DNA of 64,000 nt, taken from Beta vulgaris subsp. vulgaris. Taxonomy: Eukaryota; Streptophyta; Magnoliopsida; Caryophyllales; Amaranthaceae. The notes beneath the pieces were generated by a model that did not search any database, was not told the origin of the DNA, and worked only from the letters and a program-made list of their open reading frames with translations. The position numbers were made by a program, and so were the translations under genes. Shown here piece by piece: positions 42,834 through 55,144 of the stretch; positions within the stretch are counted from its first letter, which is position 1; each line of letters opens with the position of its first letter. The stretch lies in assembly GCF_026745355.1 (NCBI RefSeq), contig NC_079208.1, positions 47,659,281 through 47,723,280 on the forward strand, in the 5' to 3' direction.

Positions 42834-43461
42834 TAGGGATGGCAGGTGGGTATAATTTGGCGGGTTTCGCACCGCATCCGCCCCAATTGGGGCGGGTATG
42901 GATATGACTTTGGTGGGTAGTGGGTGGGTATGGATACGAAAAGTCAAATCCGCCATGGGTGGTGGGTATGTGGTGGATATGAGGTCACATCCGCCCCAAA
43001 TCCACCCGCCCCGCCCCAAATCCGCCCGCCCCGCCCCATATCCGCCCGCCCCGTATAATATTTACTAATTTACTCTTTATAAAATAAAGAATTATGTTCA
43101 AAAATCTAAAAAATTGTAAAAAATAATTAAGAAATATGAATACTAAGAATGTGTACTTTTTTTTTCTTTGAAATGGGTGTTTCTAATAATTAATTTATAT
43201 AATAGGTTATATATAGAAAATACATCAGGTGGGCGGGTGGAAAATCCACCTAGGTGATGGACGGGTATAGGTGGGTAATGGATATCCACTTGGATGGTGG
43301 AGCGGATGTGGGTATAACCTTATACCCGCGTGGACGGAGGTGGATATGGAAACTTGTACCCGCCATGGTTGGCGGGTAGGTGGTGGGTATGGAAAATTTA
43401 GGTGGAGGTGGGTGTGGATTTAGGGGTATCCGCATCCGCCCCGCCCATTTGCCATCCCTAA
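42834..43461. mobile_element. Non-autonomous hAT element E, GGCGGG/GGTGGGTATGG motif, 8-bp TSD
   Basis: A 628-bp element bounded by TAGGGATGGCAGGTGGG and CCCATTTGCCATCCCTA, with ATATGGAG at 42826-42833 and 43462-43469. The ends are packed with GGGTGGGTATGG, GGCGGGT and CCGCCCCGCCCC repeats around an AT-rich centre. It lies only 40 bp past the target duplication of the full-length LINE. The right border is uncertain by one base. Confidence 0.9.
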
Positions 43462-43469
43462 ATATGGAG

Positions 43470-43795
43470 TAGGTTTATTCGATATCTCTCAGGATCAAAT
43501 GATCCCTTTTTTCTCCTCACTTTTGTAACACAACTCCTCAATTTATTTCTTTTTCTTTGGTGTAGATATTACAGATGGGAAAGTAATGGAAATGTTATTC
43601 ATTTATACGAGTGCCAGATAATGCCAGACCGTAAGTCACGAGCGAAGTTGTAAGACGGTTGATATCATGCCGACTTCATCATACAATTCATAACCATTAT
43701 CTCAAAAATAAAAATTATCTAAAAATCATAACTATTAACCCCAAAAAAACACAACTTTTAACTAGAAAATCAAGACTATAATGAGTACTTCTTTC
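43470..43795. other. Intergenic, no gene recognised
   Basis: AT-rich stretch between the hAT element and a Stowaway MITE, without ORFs of note. Confidence 0.5.
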
Positions 43796-44041
43796 TTTTT
43801 TAATAGTTGCAACATTTTGACTTTTGCACTATTTCATGTACTTTGACCGAAAGCTTGTGACAAATATATAATACAAACTTTAACATATAAGATATTATTG
43901 AATTTATCTGAATATATATTTACAAGGTTTCAACTTTTTATAATTTTTTTAAATAGATAATTGAAGATATTAATCGTCAAAATTATCTATTGGTAAACGA
44001 AAAAGTCAAAATGCTGTAAGTATTAAAAAACGGAGGAAGTA
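43796..44041. mobile_element. Stowaway MITE (Tc1/mariner)
   Basis: About 246 bp beginning TACTTCTTTCTTTTTTAATA-GTTGCAACATTTTGAC and ending GTCAAAATGCTGTAAG-TATTAAAAAACGGAGGAAGTA. The inverted ends carry the CTCCGTTTTTTAATA-type terminus common in plant Stowaway elements, with a TA at each border. Confidence 0.88.
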
Positions 44042-44589
44042 CTAACCATAATGCCACAACGATCAACGTAGCCGCATCGTAGGTGTTTCAAACGTTCAAC
44101 GATGATATGATTATTAGTATTTATTTTGGGTTATCAATTATTGTTTTTTGTGTTAATAGTTATGGAATCTCGAATAGTTATGGTTTTAAGGTAATGATTA
44201 ATAGCTATAGTTTTGAGTTTAATTATATTTTTCTGATATATAGTTATTATTTTTGAGTTGATAGTATGGAAAACTAACCAGTTGAGTTCTTTTGTATACC
44301 ACTTTTTGCAAGAGACAACATTTTGATTTTTTTTTTCGAGAAACAACTTTAACCTATTTTCCGACTTTGAGCCACAGATTTTTGATGTTGACCCACTTTA
44401 ATAACCCATATGCTCTACAAGTGTGAATGGCTTTTACAATATTTTAAGTAGAAAGCGTGAGAAAGGAAAAATTCAATGCACATGCAGTATCGATAAAAAA
44501 AGTGGTACATAAATACCATGAAGTCGGCGGGTAAAATTGGGTAAAATTGTATCTTGCAAAACTATAAAATTTTAATGTTATATTATGAA
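44042..44589. other. Intergenic, no gene recognised
   Basis: AT-rich sequence with repeated AATAGTTATGG and TTTTGAGTT words around 44140-44270. No ORF is supported. Confidence 0.45.
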
Positions 44590-44712
44590 TTTTTTTAAAA
44601 TTCATATGAGACACGAAAGTAGTACAAAATACAAAGAATGGGAGGGGGGAGTCGAACCTGTGACTAATAATTCACAACACCTCAATCTTAAACACTAGGC
44701 CAAAACATCATT
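44590..44712 (-). mobile_element. tRNA-like head of a SINE
   Basis: Read on the minus strand, an A box TGGCCTAGTGTTTAAG (from 44702) is followed 44 bases later by a B box GGTTCGACTCC (44658-44648), the spacing found in tRNA genes. The rest does not fold as a tRNA, and AT-rich unrelated sequence follows, as in plant tRNA-derived SINEs transcribed by RNA polymerase III. The 3' end and target duplication were not found. An old tRNA pseudogene is the alternative. Confidence 0.6.
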
Positions 44713-46701
44713 GGTTAAAAAATTATGAAATGTTATTTTTCACAAAAAACGGTATATAAACGGTGTTCCTTTCAAATGACCTTTGAAATGAAATATGAGA
44801 GTTTAAACACCAATATACTATAATTTCAATGCTTAATGTTTCAAAATAAAACATAATAAAGTCTTATAATTGTATATAATTATAAAGACATATACAAACT
44901 TTTTGATTTCTAACACTTTTATTTAGGTAATAATATTATCTTACCCCAATTACATTAAAATTGTTTTTATTATCCCCCAATTCCTTAGAAGTTTTTATTT
45001 TTTTAAAAAAACAACTTATCATGTTATAACGTTGACTGTCTAAGTTTACACTAGATAGAAAATTACAAAAAGCTAATACAATCACCTATGAAATTTATGA
45101 ATAATAAATATATTTAATAATTGTAACTGATCCGAGATTTTGCCCGAGCTAAAATACTAATTTAGAAGAATTTGCAGAAGCTAAAAATTAAAATTTTAGA
45201 TAATTACTGAATATTTATAATATCAATCAATGTGTATTTTGTACTGAATTCCTAAACTAACGACTACCGTTAATACTGATGTGGAATAAAAAGTACCGAA
45301 ACATGAAGCCTTGACTTTCGGGTGTATCTCTCGAACTAGAACAATGAACAATCTGTTTAATTAAGGACATTAAGGTTTGCTGCCGACACCCCCCGCAAAG
45401 TTAGTGTCGGTGGAAACAAGCCTAAGGCGAGATAAACAAACAATTGCGAAGGAGTAACTAGATTTAATGTGCACAAAAGTATATAGAAAGTTAAATTCGG
45501 TGCGTAATAATATTTAATAATCTAAAATTAATTGTTAATGATAAATAATGCAACTGTTAGGAGATATTGAATTGCAATTCTACCATAGAGTTTTATACAT
45601 TTTCTTTTTTATTTTTTTTGTTGATGTTAAGTTATCTTGTGTTGTGTTTTTTTTTTAAAAAACAATTATTATTTTCAAAAAGTAGAATTTGTTGGTATTT
45701 TTTAATTTTTTTAGTGTCTTCCTATGTTTCCCTTTATATGATATATACTATTATTAGCCGATAGGCGGTTCCTTTATTTGTGAATTTTCACTATCATTCG
45801 TCGCTCTCAAGTTTTCTTCCTTTTCTCGATATAAACTTATGATTTTGACTCAATCCTTTATTTTCGATTTGCAATTAAATTAGGAATTATTGTCTATATA
45901 TGACCAATTACAAATTGATGCAGGTAGCAATAGACTCAATACAAATCAAGAGATAAAGTCCGTAATACAAACTACAATTTTAGTTAAGTTTGATCGTTAC
46001 AACAAGATTTAACCATCCCATGCTACTCATATAGTCATATGAGCACATTACTAGAAGTTTCCCTCCCTCCCGAATTACCTACAACCTCGTCGGAGCACAA
46101 ATCTCCTCCCTCTTGAATGATACCCAACCTCATCGTAGCCTAACCACAATCTATTTGAGTTTGGTAACGTGCTAACGATGTGAATGACATGTGATTGTCA
46201 AACTTTGTTTTAATTGCAATGCATAACTAAAACCGTTAAGTAGTAGTTTTTTTTAAAGAATTTACTTATAAAAGGTAGTTTTATGATTTTTTTTTTTTTA
46301 AAAGGTAGTCTTTTTAGAAAAAGTTAATTATAAAAGTTAGTTTTTTTGAAATTTATATTACATATTAGTATGTTTAAATGTCAATATGTAATGTGCATTA
46401 AAAAAGAGAGGGAGTATAAAAATCAAAATATTACAAGTGAAAAAATGAGAACTTTTATATTTTTCTCTGATAGGAAAAAAAATAAATAAAAAAAAATAAA
46501 AAATTGAGTATATATTATTGTTACTAGTAGAAGAGTACAGTGGAGAACTAATGTGCATTGTGCAATAACTACTACTGCTACTGAAAATACTCAAATAGTA
46601 GTAGTTGAACTCATTCCTTCCTTCAATTCTCTTTTTTCTGCGTTCACAACTCTTCCATTTTTCTAGGGTTTTAGAATGGTTAAGCAGCAACAACAACAAC
46701 A
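44713..46701. other. Intergenic and upstream region of the CCCH gene
   Basis: No gene recognised. The last ~200 bp should contain the promoter and 5' UTR of the CCCH gene; no clear TATA box stands out. AGAGAGGGAGTA at 46405-46416 resembles one end of a Stowaway element, but no partner end was found. Confidence 0.45.
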
Positions 46702-49700
46702 ATGGAGTCTGAATTAGAATCATCACCAATTGTTTCTCCAGCAAAACAAGAATCATCCTCAATCACATCTCCAGAACCTTCTTCTCCGCCGTCTGATCAT
46801 CATAAATCTTCCGATTCCATCAATGATCAGCTCAATTCTCTCTCTTTTGAAGACACGAAACTCGACAATGGCGGTGAAGATCGCGATCACACAGAGGAGA
46901 GAGAAAACAATGAAGAAAATGAGGAAAGTGAGAATGTGAGCAAAATCGAGGAGAGAGAAAATGAGTTTAGTCGTAGAAGAAGTATTAGTGGCTTTCCGGT
47001 GAGGCCTGATGCTGAGGATTGTTCGTTTTTCATTCGGAATGGTACTTGCAAGTTTGGGATGAATTGCAAGTTTAATCATCCTCCTAATCATAGGAAATTT
47101 CAGGTTGTGAAAAGTTTTTATTTTTATGGATTTTGTTTGATTTTTGTGTGTTTTTTTAGAGTGAATAAGTAAAACTTTTCTGCCATTGTTATAGGGTGTT
47201 AAGGTGAAGGCGAAGGAAGAATGTGTCGATTCTGCTACACAAAATGCGACGGAAAATGATGAATCTCTGTATAAAGAACAGATTAATTGCAAGGTGAAAA
47301 TGCTTGTTTTTCTTATACTTATCACAGTTATTGTAGTTATGAATTGGATGTTGCTTTACAAGGAGTTGCTCATGCCAAATTTTTGTGATCCTCTGTTTGG
47401 ACTGCATGAGTTTGATTTTGTCAAAGCATTTCTTGAGAATCGGTTAATGAACTTGGAGAACTTAACCAAAGGATTACCTCATGATTTACAATCTGTTATT
47501 GGTTTTGATGCTAAAATATGTGTTGATATGAGTCATGTTAGGGATCTACAGGCATGTATATGTATCATGCTACATGTGCTTCATTGTCTTAGCAAAGGGA
47601 CGTTTGATGATCTATGTTACTTGGACACAGGCATGAGTCTTGGGTGTGGGTAGCGGGAGTATGACTAGTATCCGAGTGTCAATAGTCAGCACGTCAAGGC
47701 TTATAATTTATGACAGACATTGTCCTTAAATTGGACATGGGTGTGGAGACTCGACATGCATGAACCATAATTGTCATCATATAGACCTTTATGTGTGTAA
47801 TTCTTGACTTGTTTGTTAGTTCTTGATAAAATTATGATCGCATACCCTTCATAACATTTATCACAAAATCTTTTCTTTCCCTCTTTTCTTGTTAATAGAG
47901 GTGTCAGGGATGAATAATGATGTGTTGGCCTGTTGTGCAAGGATTTCATACCCTTGTCAGAGTGTCGAGTGTCCGACATGGACACATGGTTACGCAATGC
48001 AAAATGGGGTGGAATCATGGTAGGTGCTGATACGAGTCATGCTATATGTGTTTGTTGCTGAAGACATTACACTATGAGCTCTCTGCATTCTAATAGAATT
48101 TGGATGTCATACTGTGGTAGTGTGGTAAGAATCATCATTTGTGGTCTCATCACATATCATCGTGCAACTCGAGGATAAAACTTCTATTCATGCTGAGAAA
48201 GCAATAATATATGGGCAACACAAGATAATAGACTCGACAACATGCCCTTTATAAGTGTATGTTGTAACACATGGATGACTTTAGTCAAAGAAAGCGAGTC
48301 CATTGAGGATGTAATAACATTGGTTGCAAAGTAATTGTCCATCAACAAGTGTTTTAAATACCTTGCTATATGATCTTAAGGAATTCTTTATTATAGGAAT
48401 TAGAGCGACGTTACTATGAGTCGAGTGCTGGGAATGATGAGATACGATATAAAAATAGGACTAAAGATAATTGAAAGAGGGTTGAAAGTACAAATATTGA
48501 CGATAAGATAAGAGATAATCGATTACAGTGGTTTGAGGCATGTGAAACGTCGACTAGGTGGTGTAGTAATTAGGGTAGTGGGAAAGTTGGGATACTGGAG
48601 ATTTTAGAACAAGCCCGGAGAGGCCGAAAATGACTTTCACAGAGGGTGTTAGAAACAATATGAAGATTTTAGGTTCTTAGGAGCTTATAACGCTCTATGT
48701 AGACAACTATCGGAGATAAAATCTTGATTCATGCAAGGTTCCAAACTCTTTGACGTTGTGGTAGTTGTTGTTGTGATTGACTATGTTGCATGGGATTCGT
48801 TTCTTGATATAATTACCACCCGTAGTATATTTTTTGAGAAGTAATTCTTTTTAATCTTCAGGATAGTGTAAACAGATCATGTGTTCTTTTTCTGCTAAGA
48901 TGTCATATTTCGTCACTTTTTTTTTTTTTTTTTTTTTTTTGAGGGGATTATATTTCATCACATAAAGATGATAAACATTATTAATTTAGGCTTCCACTAT
49001 ATGTTTAAAATTCTCTTGGAATTATTAGCTAGTGATAATTTGTTTAAGTGGTAAATTCAATCTTTTGCCAATACCAATGTAATAAATGATGTTCCCTCAT
49101 CATTCCTGAAGTATTGCTAAAATTTTGGATCGAGAGAATATATACTTTATGCATCATCTGCTATATTAACGTTTTTATTACAAGTCTGCCATAATTTTTT
49201 TTCACCCTTCTATGTTTGTCTTTTTCTCTTAATGCAGTACTTTGATCGTCCTGGAGGCTGTAAGTTTGGGAAAGCTTGTAAATTCAACCACAGCAGAAAA
49301 TTCAACCCTACCTTGAAGCTTAATTTTATGGGTTTGCCGATTCGTCTGGTACTAAAAAAAGAATTTCATCATCTTGGTTGAAATCTTCTTTGGCTACTAG
49401 AATTTTGTTATGGTGATTGATTATCTCTTTATACTTCTATTACCATGTACTGTGGCCCTGAGAAAAGCGTCCTCTCTGTCTAAATTTTGTTCACTTATCC
49501 CATGTCATTGATATAATTTGTGATGAAGTTCTGCCTTTCTGGCTTCACAGGGAGAAAGAGAATGCCCTTTTTATATGCGCAATGGCTCGTGCAAGTTTGG
49601 AGCAAGTTGTAGGTTTAACCATCCTGATCCCACATCTTCTGGAAGACCTGATGCCTTGTCCAGATATGGAAATGGAGGACCCATCTTTTCACCTGATGCC

Positions 49701-51627
49701 TCGCAGTCAACTCCTGCACCCTGGTCTCCTACTGCTCTAAATGAAAATCCTCCCTATGTGCCTTTGATGTTTTCACCAGCTCAAGGTGTTCCTACGCAGC
49801 CAGAATGGAATGCTTACCAGGTAGGTTCTATTAAACTCATTTTACTTTTCTAGAATGTCTGTTGGGGACAAAGATGAAGCCTCGGTAGTAGACCTTCTTT
49901 ATCTGTTTGTTATGCTTCAAGTATAGCAAGTACTTTACTAGTGTATTCTACTGTATGGTTGTTTTAGATGGCTAAGTTTTTCTAAATGATGTTCAGTTCT
50001 TCAAATTTTTTTAAGTAATTCTTTGTATGTTGTTATCTTTTTTTTTTTCTTGCACTGGGGACTGCATTTTTGGGATGAGAAAAGTAGGGAAGCCTAGAGA
50101 GTTGCCTTGAAAATTTGACAATACAAAATGAACAAAGAAACAAGCATCTTAGTGATATACCTTAAATTACTTTTCTGGTTTTCTCTTCAATAATTTTCAC
50201 AATTGTCCTTTTTATATTTTTCCTGTACTTGCATGCATGTTGTTTTCTGAAGGCTCCGGTTTATGCACCTGAGAGGAGTATGCACATGTCACCAATATAT
50301 GCAATGAACACTCGGTTATTGGAAAGGCCAGAGCACACGCTGGGTGATGAGTTTCCAGAAAGGCCCGGCCAACCTGAATGCAGCTTCTTCCTTAAAACTG
50401 GCGATTGTAAATACAAATCTGCGTGTAAGTTTAACCATCCAAAGAGTGCAAGGAGTCAGTCATCTGCGTGTCTTCTCAGTGACTTGGGTTTGCCCCTAAG
50501 ACCTGTAAGTTATCTGTACTTCCTCAGCTTTTGGATTATCTGGTTGCTGCTTCCTGTATTATATAATTTTTTTGTTCATTACTGTTTCAGTTTGAAAAAA
50601 AAAATTCTGATAATATTTGCTTGATGTTAAAAAGTAATGTCAAAGGCAAGATAACAACACTTTCCTCCATAAAAGGTGAAGATCATTGGAGTTATAGCCT
50701 AGTTCTATCTGTTAGACTCCCTATCTGTACATTAGAAAACCTGTAAAGTCAGCTCTTTTGGAGTTGAGTAGTGAAAAAGAAAAACGCTTAACAGTAGCTG
50801 ATAGATGCAATAATTCCATCAAGCTAAGATAACATGAGATAATTTTGAGCGAATATTGAATGCCTCAAATGGGATATCTGGTTTCTGATAGATTGAACTG
50901 ATCCTTATTCATTGCATCATAGGCATCTAGAAAAAGAAAAAATATAGACTAAGCAACTTTTAGGCCAAAAGTTTCAGTTAGCTTTGTGATGCATTATTCA
51001 AGTGCAGTGCTATATTAAGCCCAATTTAATTTTTTTCGATGTCTGTTCAAATTTCTATTTTTGGGTTTTGGGTTTCTAATTTTTTGGTTTATTCAAATTT
51101 CTCTTGCACAACAAGTATATTTACTTTTTGTTGATTCACAAAGAACGTGTCAATGTGGGATGTTAATTTTAGTTCTGAAATAGTTTGCATGCACTCTTTT
51201 CCCCAAAGTGTATCTTTGATTTAGTATAATGCCATAATGGAACGGTTTCTCGTGTTTCCCCTCAAAAAAAAAAAATAGTACTTTTTATTAATTGAGAAAT
51301 AAAGAAGTGTCCAGAATTGAAATGCTTGTTTCAAATCATTTCATATCTGAGAAACTTGATTTGATTGAATTGTATATAACAGTGCTAATATATTTATTTC
51401 TATAGATTATCTGTGTGGCTTGATGCATCCCCAATATGTTCGATTCTAATATTGGCTACTGCTTTGGTTTGAGAATTCAGGGTGAAAATGTTTGCAGCTA
51501 CTACAATCGATATGGAATTTGCAAGTACGGGCCTGCATGTAAATATGACCATCCAATAAACCATGCCTATTCACCGGTTTTAGGCGACTCTATGGTCAAT
51601 AACCAGGCCATGGCAGCTGGTATTTAG
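46702..51627 (+). CDS. CCCH zinc-finger protein with five fingers (ZFN-like, AtC3H43/67 type)
   Basis: Six exons: 46702-47103, 47195-47293, 49238-49348, 49551-49820, 50253-50504 and 51481-51627. They total 1281 nt, 426 aa, every intron phase 0. Five C-x8-C-x5-C-x3-H fingers have cysteine/histidine sets at 107-116-122-126, 166-175-181-185, 209-218-224-228, 337-346-352-356 and 383-392-398-402. Finger 2 is split by intron 2 just after its first Cys-Lys. The N-terminus is Ser/Glu-rich, and [13 protein letters not shown] before finger 1 matches the plant ZFN-like group. Such proteins bind RNA or single-stranded nucleic acids in the nucleus and cytoplasm; the precise target is unknown. The start is the first ATG of the open exon, after an AT-rich leader. 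Confidence 0.93.
48480..48780 (+). mobile_element. Possible RTE-type LINE remnant in intron 2 of the CCCH gene
   Basis: Broken frames read IRDNRLQWF, then a GHVKRR-like stretch, then [15 protein letters not shown], a pattern like the C-terminal tail of plant RTE-type LINE reverse transcriptases. Several frameshifts and stops are present and no ends were found. Confidence 0.4.
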
Positions 51628-52590
51628 ATCCTGAATCTGAAGCAACTATTATGTACATTGTTAATGGAATGCCTAGCAATGGACAATGATTCAGGTTAGA
51701 AGGTTTTCAGTGGAACTCTTTTCGCTAATCAAGGACAGGTTGAAGCTGGTGACGGTTTTCTAATCAAAGTGTTTCGTAAGGGTAAAGCTGTAAATTATGT
51801 TCCAGATTACAATATGTAAATTATTAATCTAGAAATTCCCATATTTGAGGAGTTTCTGCTGTGAATTTTTAGTTTTACTTTCTAACATGTCTATGTGGTT
51901 GAAAACCTTTCGCCCGAGGTTTTGGACAGTGATTCTTGTAGGGTGCATAAACTCGTACTTCCTAAGGAATTGCAAATGTCTTTTGAAGTTTTATTTTCAA
52001 AGGAAGTGTAAACACTTGTTTAGTTGACTAGTAGGAGTAAAAATGTCGTTTAAGAAGTTTTATCCTGACTCCTGAGGGAATTTAACTCATTGTAATGAGG
52101 CAAGTTTTTCCTTTTGGCACTTTGTTTTTTGGGCAAGAAGTGAAATATGGAGCTAGAATCCTGCATGGATTAATCTGGCTTCTAATGGAGTAGAGTTTGA
52201 TCTTATAAGCGTTTACCACACTACCGAGTAATGTTTTTTTTTTGTTTTTGGGTGATTTGTTAAGTCGTGTAATTGTGTTTATGTTAAAAGAACATGGAGT
52301 TTTTTCTAGTGAGAGGTTTGAGGAGCTAGACACGTCATCAGTGGCATGACGTTGAAGCAAATTTGATCAATCAAGATGGTGAAGACTCGATTTTCTTTAA
52401 TTCAATTACAAAAATAAATAAGCAAATCAACAATCAATATATATAGGGGTATGCTTTTGTTTACACAAAATTTCGAGTCAAAGTAAATAAGACGAGAAAT
52501 AAAGTAACAAAGGAATTATATTTCAATAAATGTATTGAGTACAATCTTTGTAAACATTTTATAATAAAAAAATAAACTAAGTCCTCTGAT
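51628..52590 (+). other. 3' flank of the CCCH gene
   Basis: The 3' UTR probably covers the first few hundred bases. No further gene is recognised. Confidence 0.4.
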
Positions 52591-52597
52591 TCTGTTT

Positions 52598-52722
52598 CGT
52601 AGTTTGAGAGTGACACGTATTGGTGTCGACGTGGAGTTGAATGTAGACTGACCTGTTGTCAATGTCAACCTGAGTTTGAGTGTAGGATGACGTTTTGTCA
52701 ACGTCAAACTGAGTTTGAGTTT
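52598..52722. repeat. Short tandem repeat, ~40-bp unit
   Basis: TGTAGACTGACCTGTTGTCA (52642) and TGTAGGATGACGTTTTGTCA (52681) each begin a unit ending in CTGAGTTTGAG; a third, weaker unit lies upstream. It explains the Thr/Gln-rich minus-strand ORF here. Confidence 0.6.
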
Positions 52723-54530
52723 TGTTTGGGTATATTCGAATGAGGGCTGACAAAGCTTGAATCTCAGTCGAATATGTTTGAGTGTGTATCTGAACAGTCG
52801 GCACAGGTTTGATGTGCTTGTTGACTAATTGCAGAGAGAATTCTAAGAGAATTTAATGAGCTCTTGAGAATAATGATTTTTCCCTCCCCTCAACTGAGAG
52901 ATGTGAGGTCTATTTATAGGGAATGGAGATCCTTTCAAGGACTTGGTAATTTATGAGTTTGGGGCCGTTTATAACTTAGAAGTCTTTTTTTTTTACCTTT
53001 TGCCATTTGACCACCTTATTCGGACTAGTAATATGGGCTAGCCCAAATATTTTAGAACCCAAATTATATTTGTTTAATTTAATTTGGATATGTTATATTT
53101 GAGTGGGCTAAATTAATTAAATTGGGCTAATCATATTTATTTTAGCTCAATAATAATCTATTTATTTTAATGTAAAACACTAATAAATTTTTAGTGTCTA
53201 CAAATTGCCCCTCGAGACAGCGTCACGTACACGATTTGAAGTGTTTAATCGTGACAAGGTCTCGAATTTGTGTTTGGTTTAGCAATTAGGTAACAATCCT
53301 GTGTTACTAGATATGTTTTTTTTTCAATAGAGTTATGTATTACTTGCAACTCTATCAAGTCTTGAATCCAAAACCTAATCATATTTTGATTAGAATTTTG
53401 TAATCGACAGAAACAAATCTTATCCCACTAGATTTTAGCTTTTAGCATACCGTAATCTATAAAACCCAAGAAGATTTTTTCTTAGTTGTTTTTTCATCTC
53501 ATCGTCGCATATTATCAAGAGAGAACAGGTCTTTTCAACCTCCAACCAACATGTAAGTCATACACTAAACTATACACCCTCTCTTTGACTTGGCACTGCA
53601 CTACTCCTTTTGAATGTATGATTCATGTTGGTAGTTTACTTAGCCTTTTTTTTTTGTTGCATGATTATTGTAGACAAACAAGAAATTATTCTTCATATGC
53701 TTGTATTCCTCATGTTGCACCTCCTGTTTTCTCTTTCTATTTTTTCTTTTCTTAATGAATTCTGCTTTATAACTCTCCAAATCAACGGCCTCAAATTCAT
53801 CATATGTGATTCTTCTCGAGCAAGCGCCATTGATTCTGCAGATTTTTTTTTTCTCGATTTTCGTCGATTAATTCGAATTTTGCAGTCGCGAATTTCTCAA
53901 ATGTTTCTGAATTTTCGATGAATTTTGTTATCATCGGCCCGTCAATCATTACCGCCATCTTTTTTCGCGAAGATAAGAAAATTACAGAGGATTGATTTTT
54001 TTTTTTTTTTGTTATTGTTTCTCCTATTTATTGGGAAATTTGAAGGTGTTTGATAATGGCGGTAGACAAGAAAAAAAAAAAACAGAGGTGAATTTATTGG
54101 TTTTTGTTTTTTTTTTTTTGAGTTTGAAGGTTGCGGTATGCCTTCATTTTTTTTTTGCTTACTTTTTTTTTTCTTCAATTTTTTTTCTTCTATTTTTTTT
54201 TGTTTGTTTTGATGGATAATTTTGTTCCTATGACATCATGATCATGAACATCCTCATACGTGTTCGTGAAACTAGTGTATTAGGAATTGCTTTTGTGATT
54301 TTCTTTTTCAACAGTTTGGATTTTTGACATACCATCAGATTTTGTGAGATACTGAACTTCTAGACTATCTTTGAAGTGTTGCAGAAGTTCAAGACTAGTG
54401 AGGTGATGATTTCGTTATACCCTTTTTGTCTAGAATATTTTATCTGTATATTATTGTAACACCCCGATAGTTTTTTTTTTTGCTATAATACTTAGAGATA
54501 GTATTACAGAGGTTAGTTTTTTTTTCACTA
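52723..54530. other. Intergenic, no gene recognised
   Basis: Includes several T runs (53990-54200) and, at about 54455-54515, a TGTAACACCCCGATAG...CTTAGAGATAGTATTACA block that resembles an LTR terminus. A TATTTATAGGGAATGG sequence at about 52911 and GTGTCTACA at about 53192 could be old LTR parts. None is certain. Confidence 0.35.
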
Positions 54531-54750
54531 GTCCATACTGTCATTTCTTCCTGTGATGATGCATTATACTATTATACTTTCCTGTTATGATGCATGAACA
54601 TTATTTTTCCTTCCTGCTAACTGTTTATATTTTTTTGCCTGCAAAGTGTTATATGTTCAGACCTTTGTTTTCGTTTACCCCTATTATCTTGTGGGAACAC
54701 GTTAGAGAGTGCTACACCACTATGGTTTATTGTGTTGTAGCTCTTCAATT

Positions 54751-55144
54751 ATAGCTGCTAACCTAGGAAGCTATTTTAACCCCATCATTCTGAGCGACGA
54801 TGAAGTCGACGAGTTTCATGCACCTAACGACCATAGAGAGTATACAGATCTTCACTGGACGATGCGATGCATCTTAAGAAAAACCTAGTGATGATGAGAT
54901 CATATTAGAAATGGACCATGCTCGAGGCACCACTAGGAAAGATATCTACCATGCTTACTTCAGGAATGAATCGGAGACTGAACCTGAAGAGGATGATGAT
55001 ACCGTACCCATTAGAAGATCAAAGATAAAGAGGAAATTCATTGATTATGATGAGGATGGGGAAGAAGAGGATTTTGAGGATGTTACATTCCTGCCTGAAC
55101 AATATAAGGAAGCTGAGGATAAAGATAGCAATGTAGTGTCATAG
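54751..55144 (+). pseudogene. Acidic pre-gag ORF, left inverted copy, broken
   Basis: The same protein as at 56671-57069, read on the + strand. The start ATG has become ATA, a 5-base loss near 54884 shifts the frame, and the rest (from MDHARGTTRK at 54911) is open to the stop at 55142-55144. It is rich in Glu and Asp, with YDEDGEEEDFED followed by LPEQYKEAEDKD. No known domain is recognised. Confidence 0.6.

Noticed and set aside
46405..46416. AGAGAGGGAGTA, like a Stowaway terminus
   Set aside because: No matching inverted end was found within a plausible distance.
47204..47653. 149-aa ORF reading from exon 2 of the CCCH gene into intron 2
   Set aside because: It is in a frame different from the finger-coding one and has no motif.
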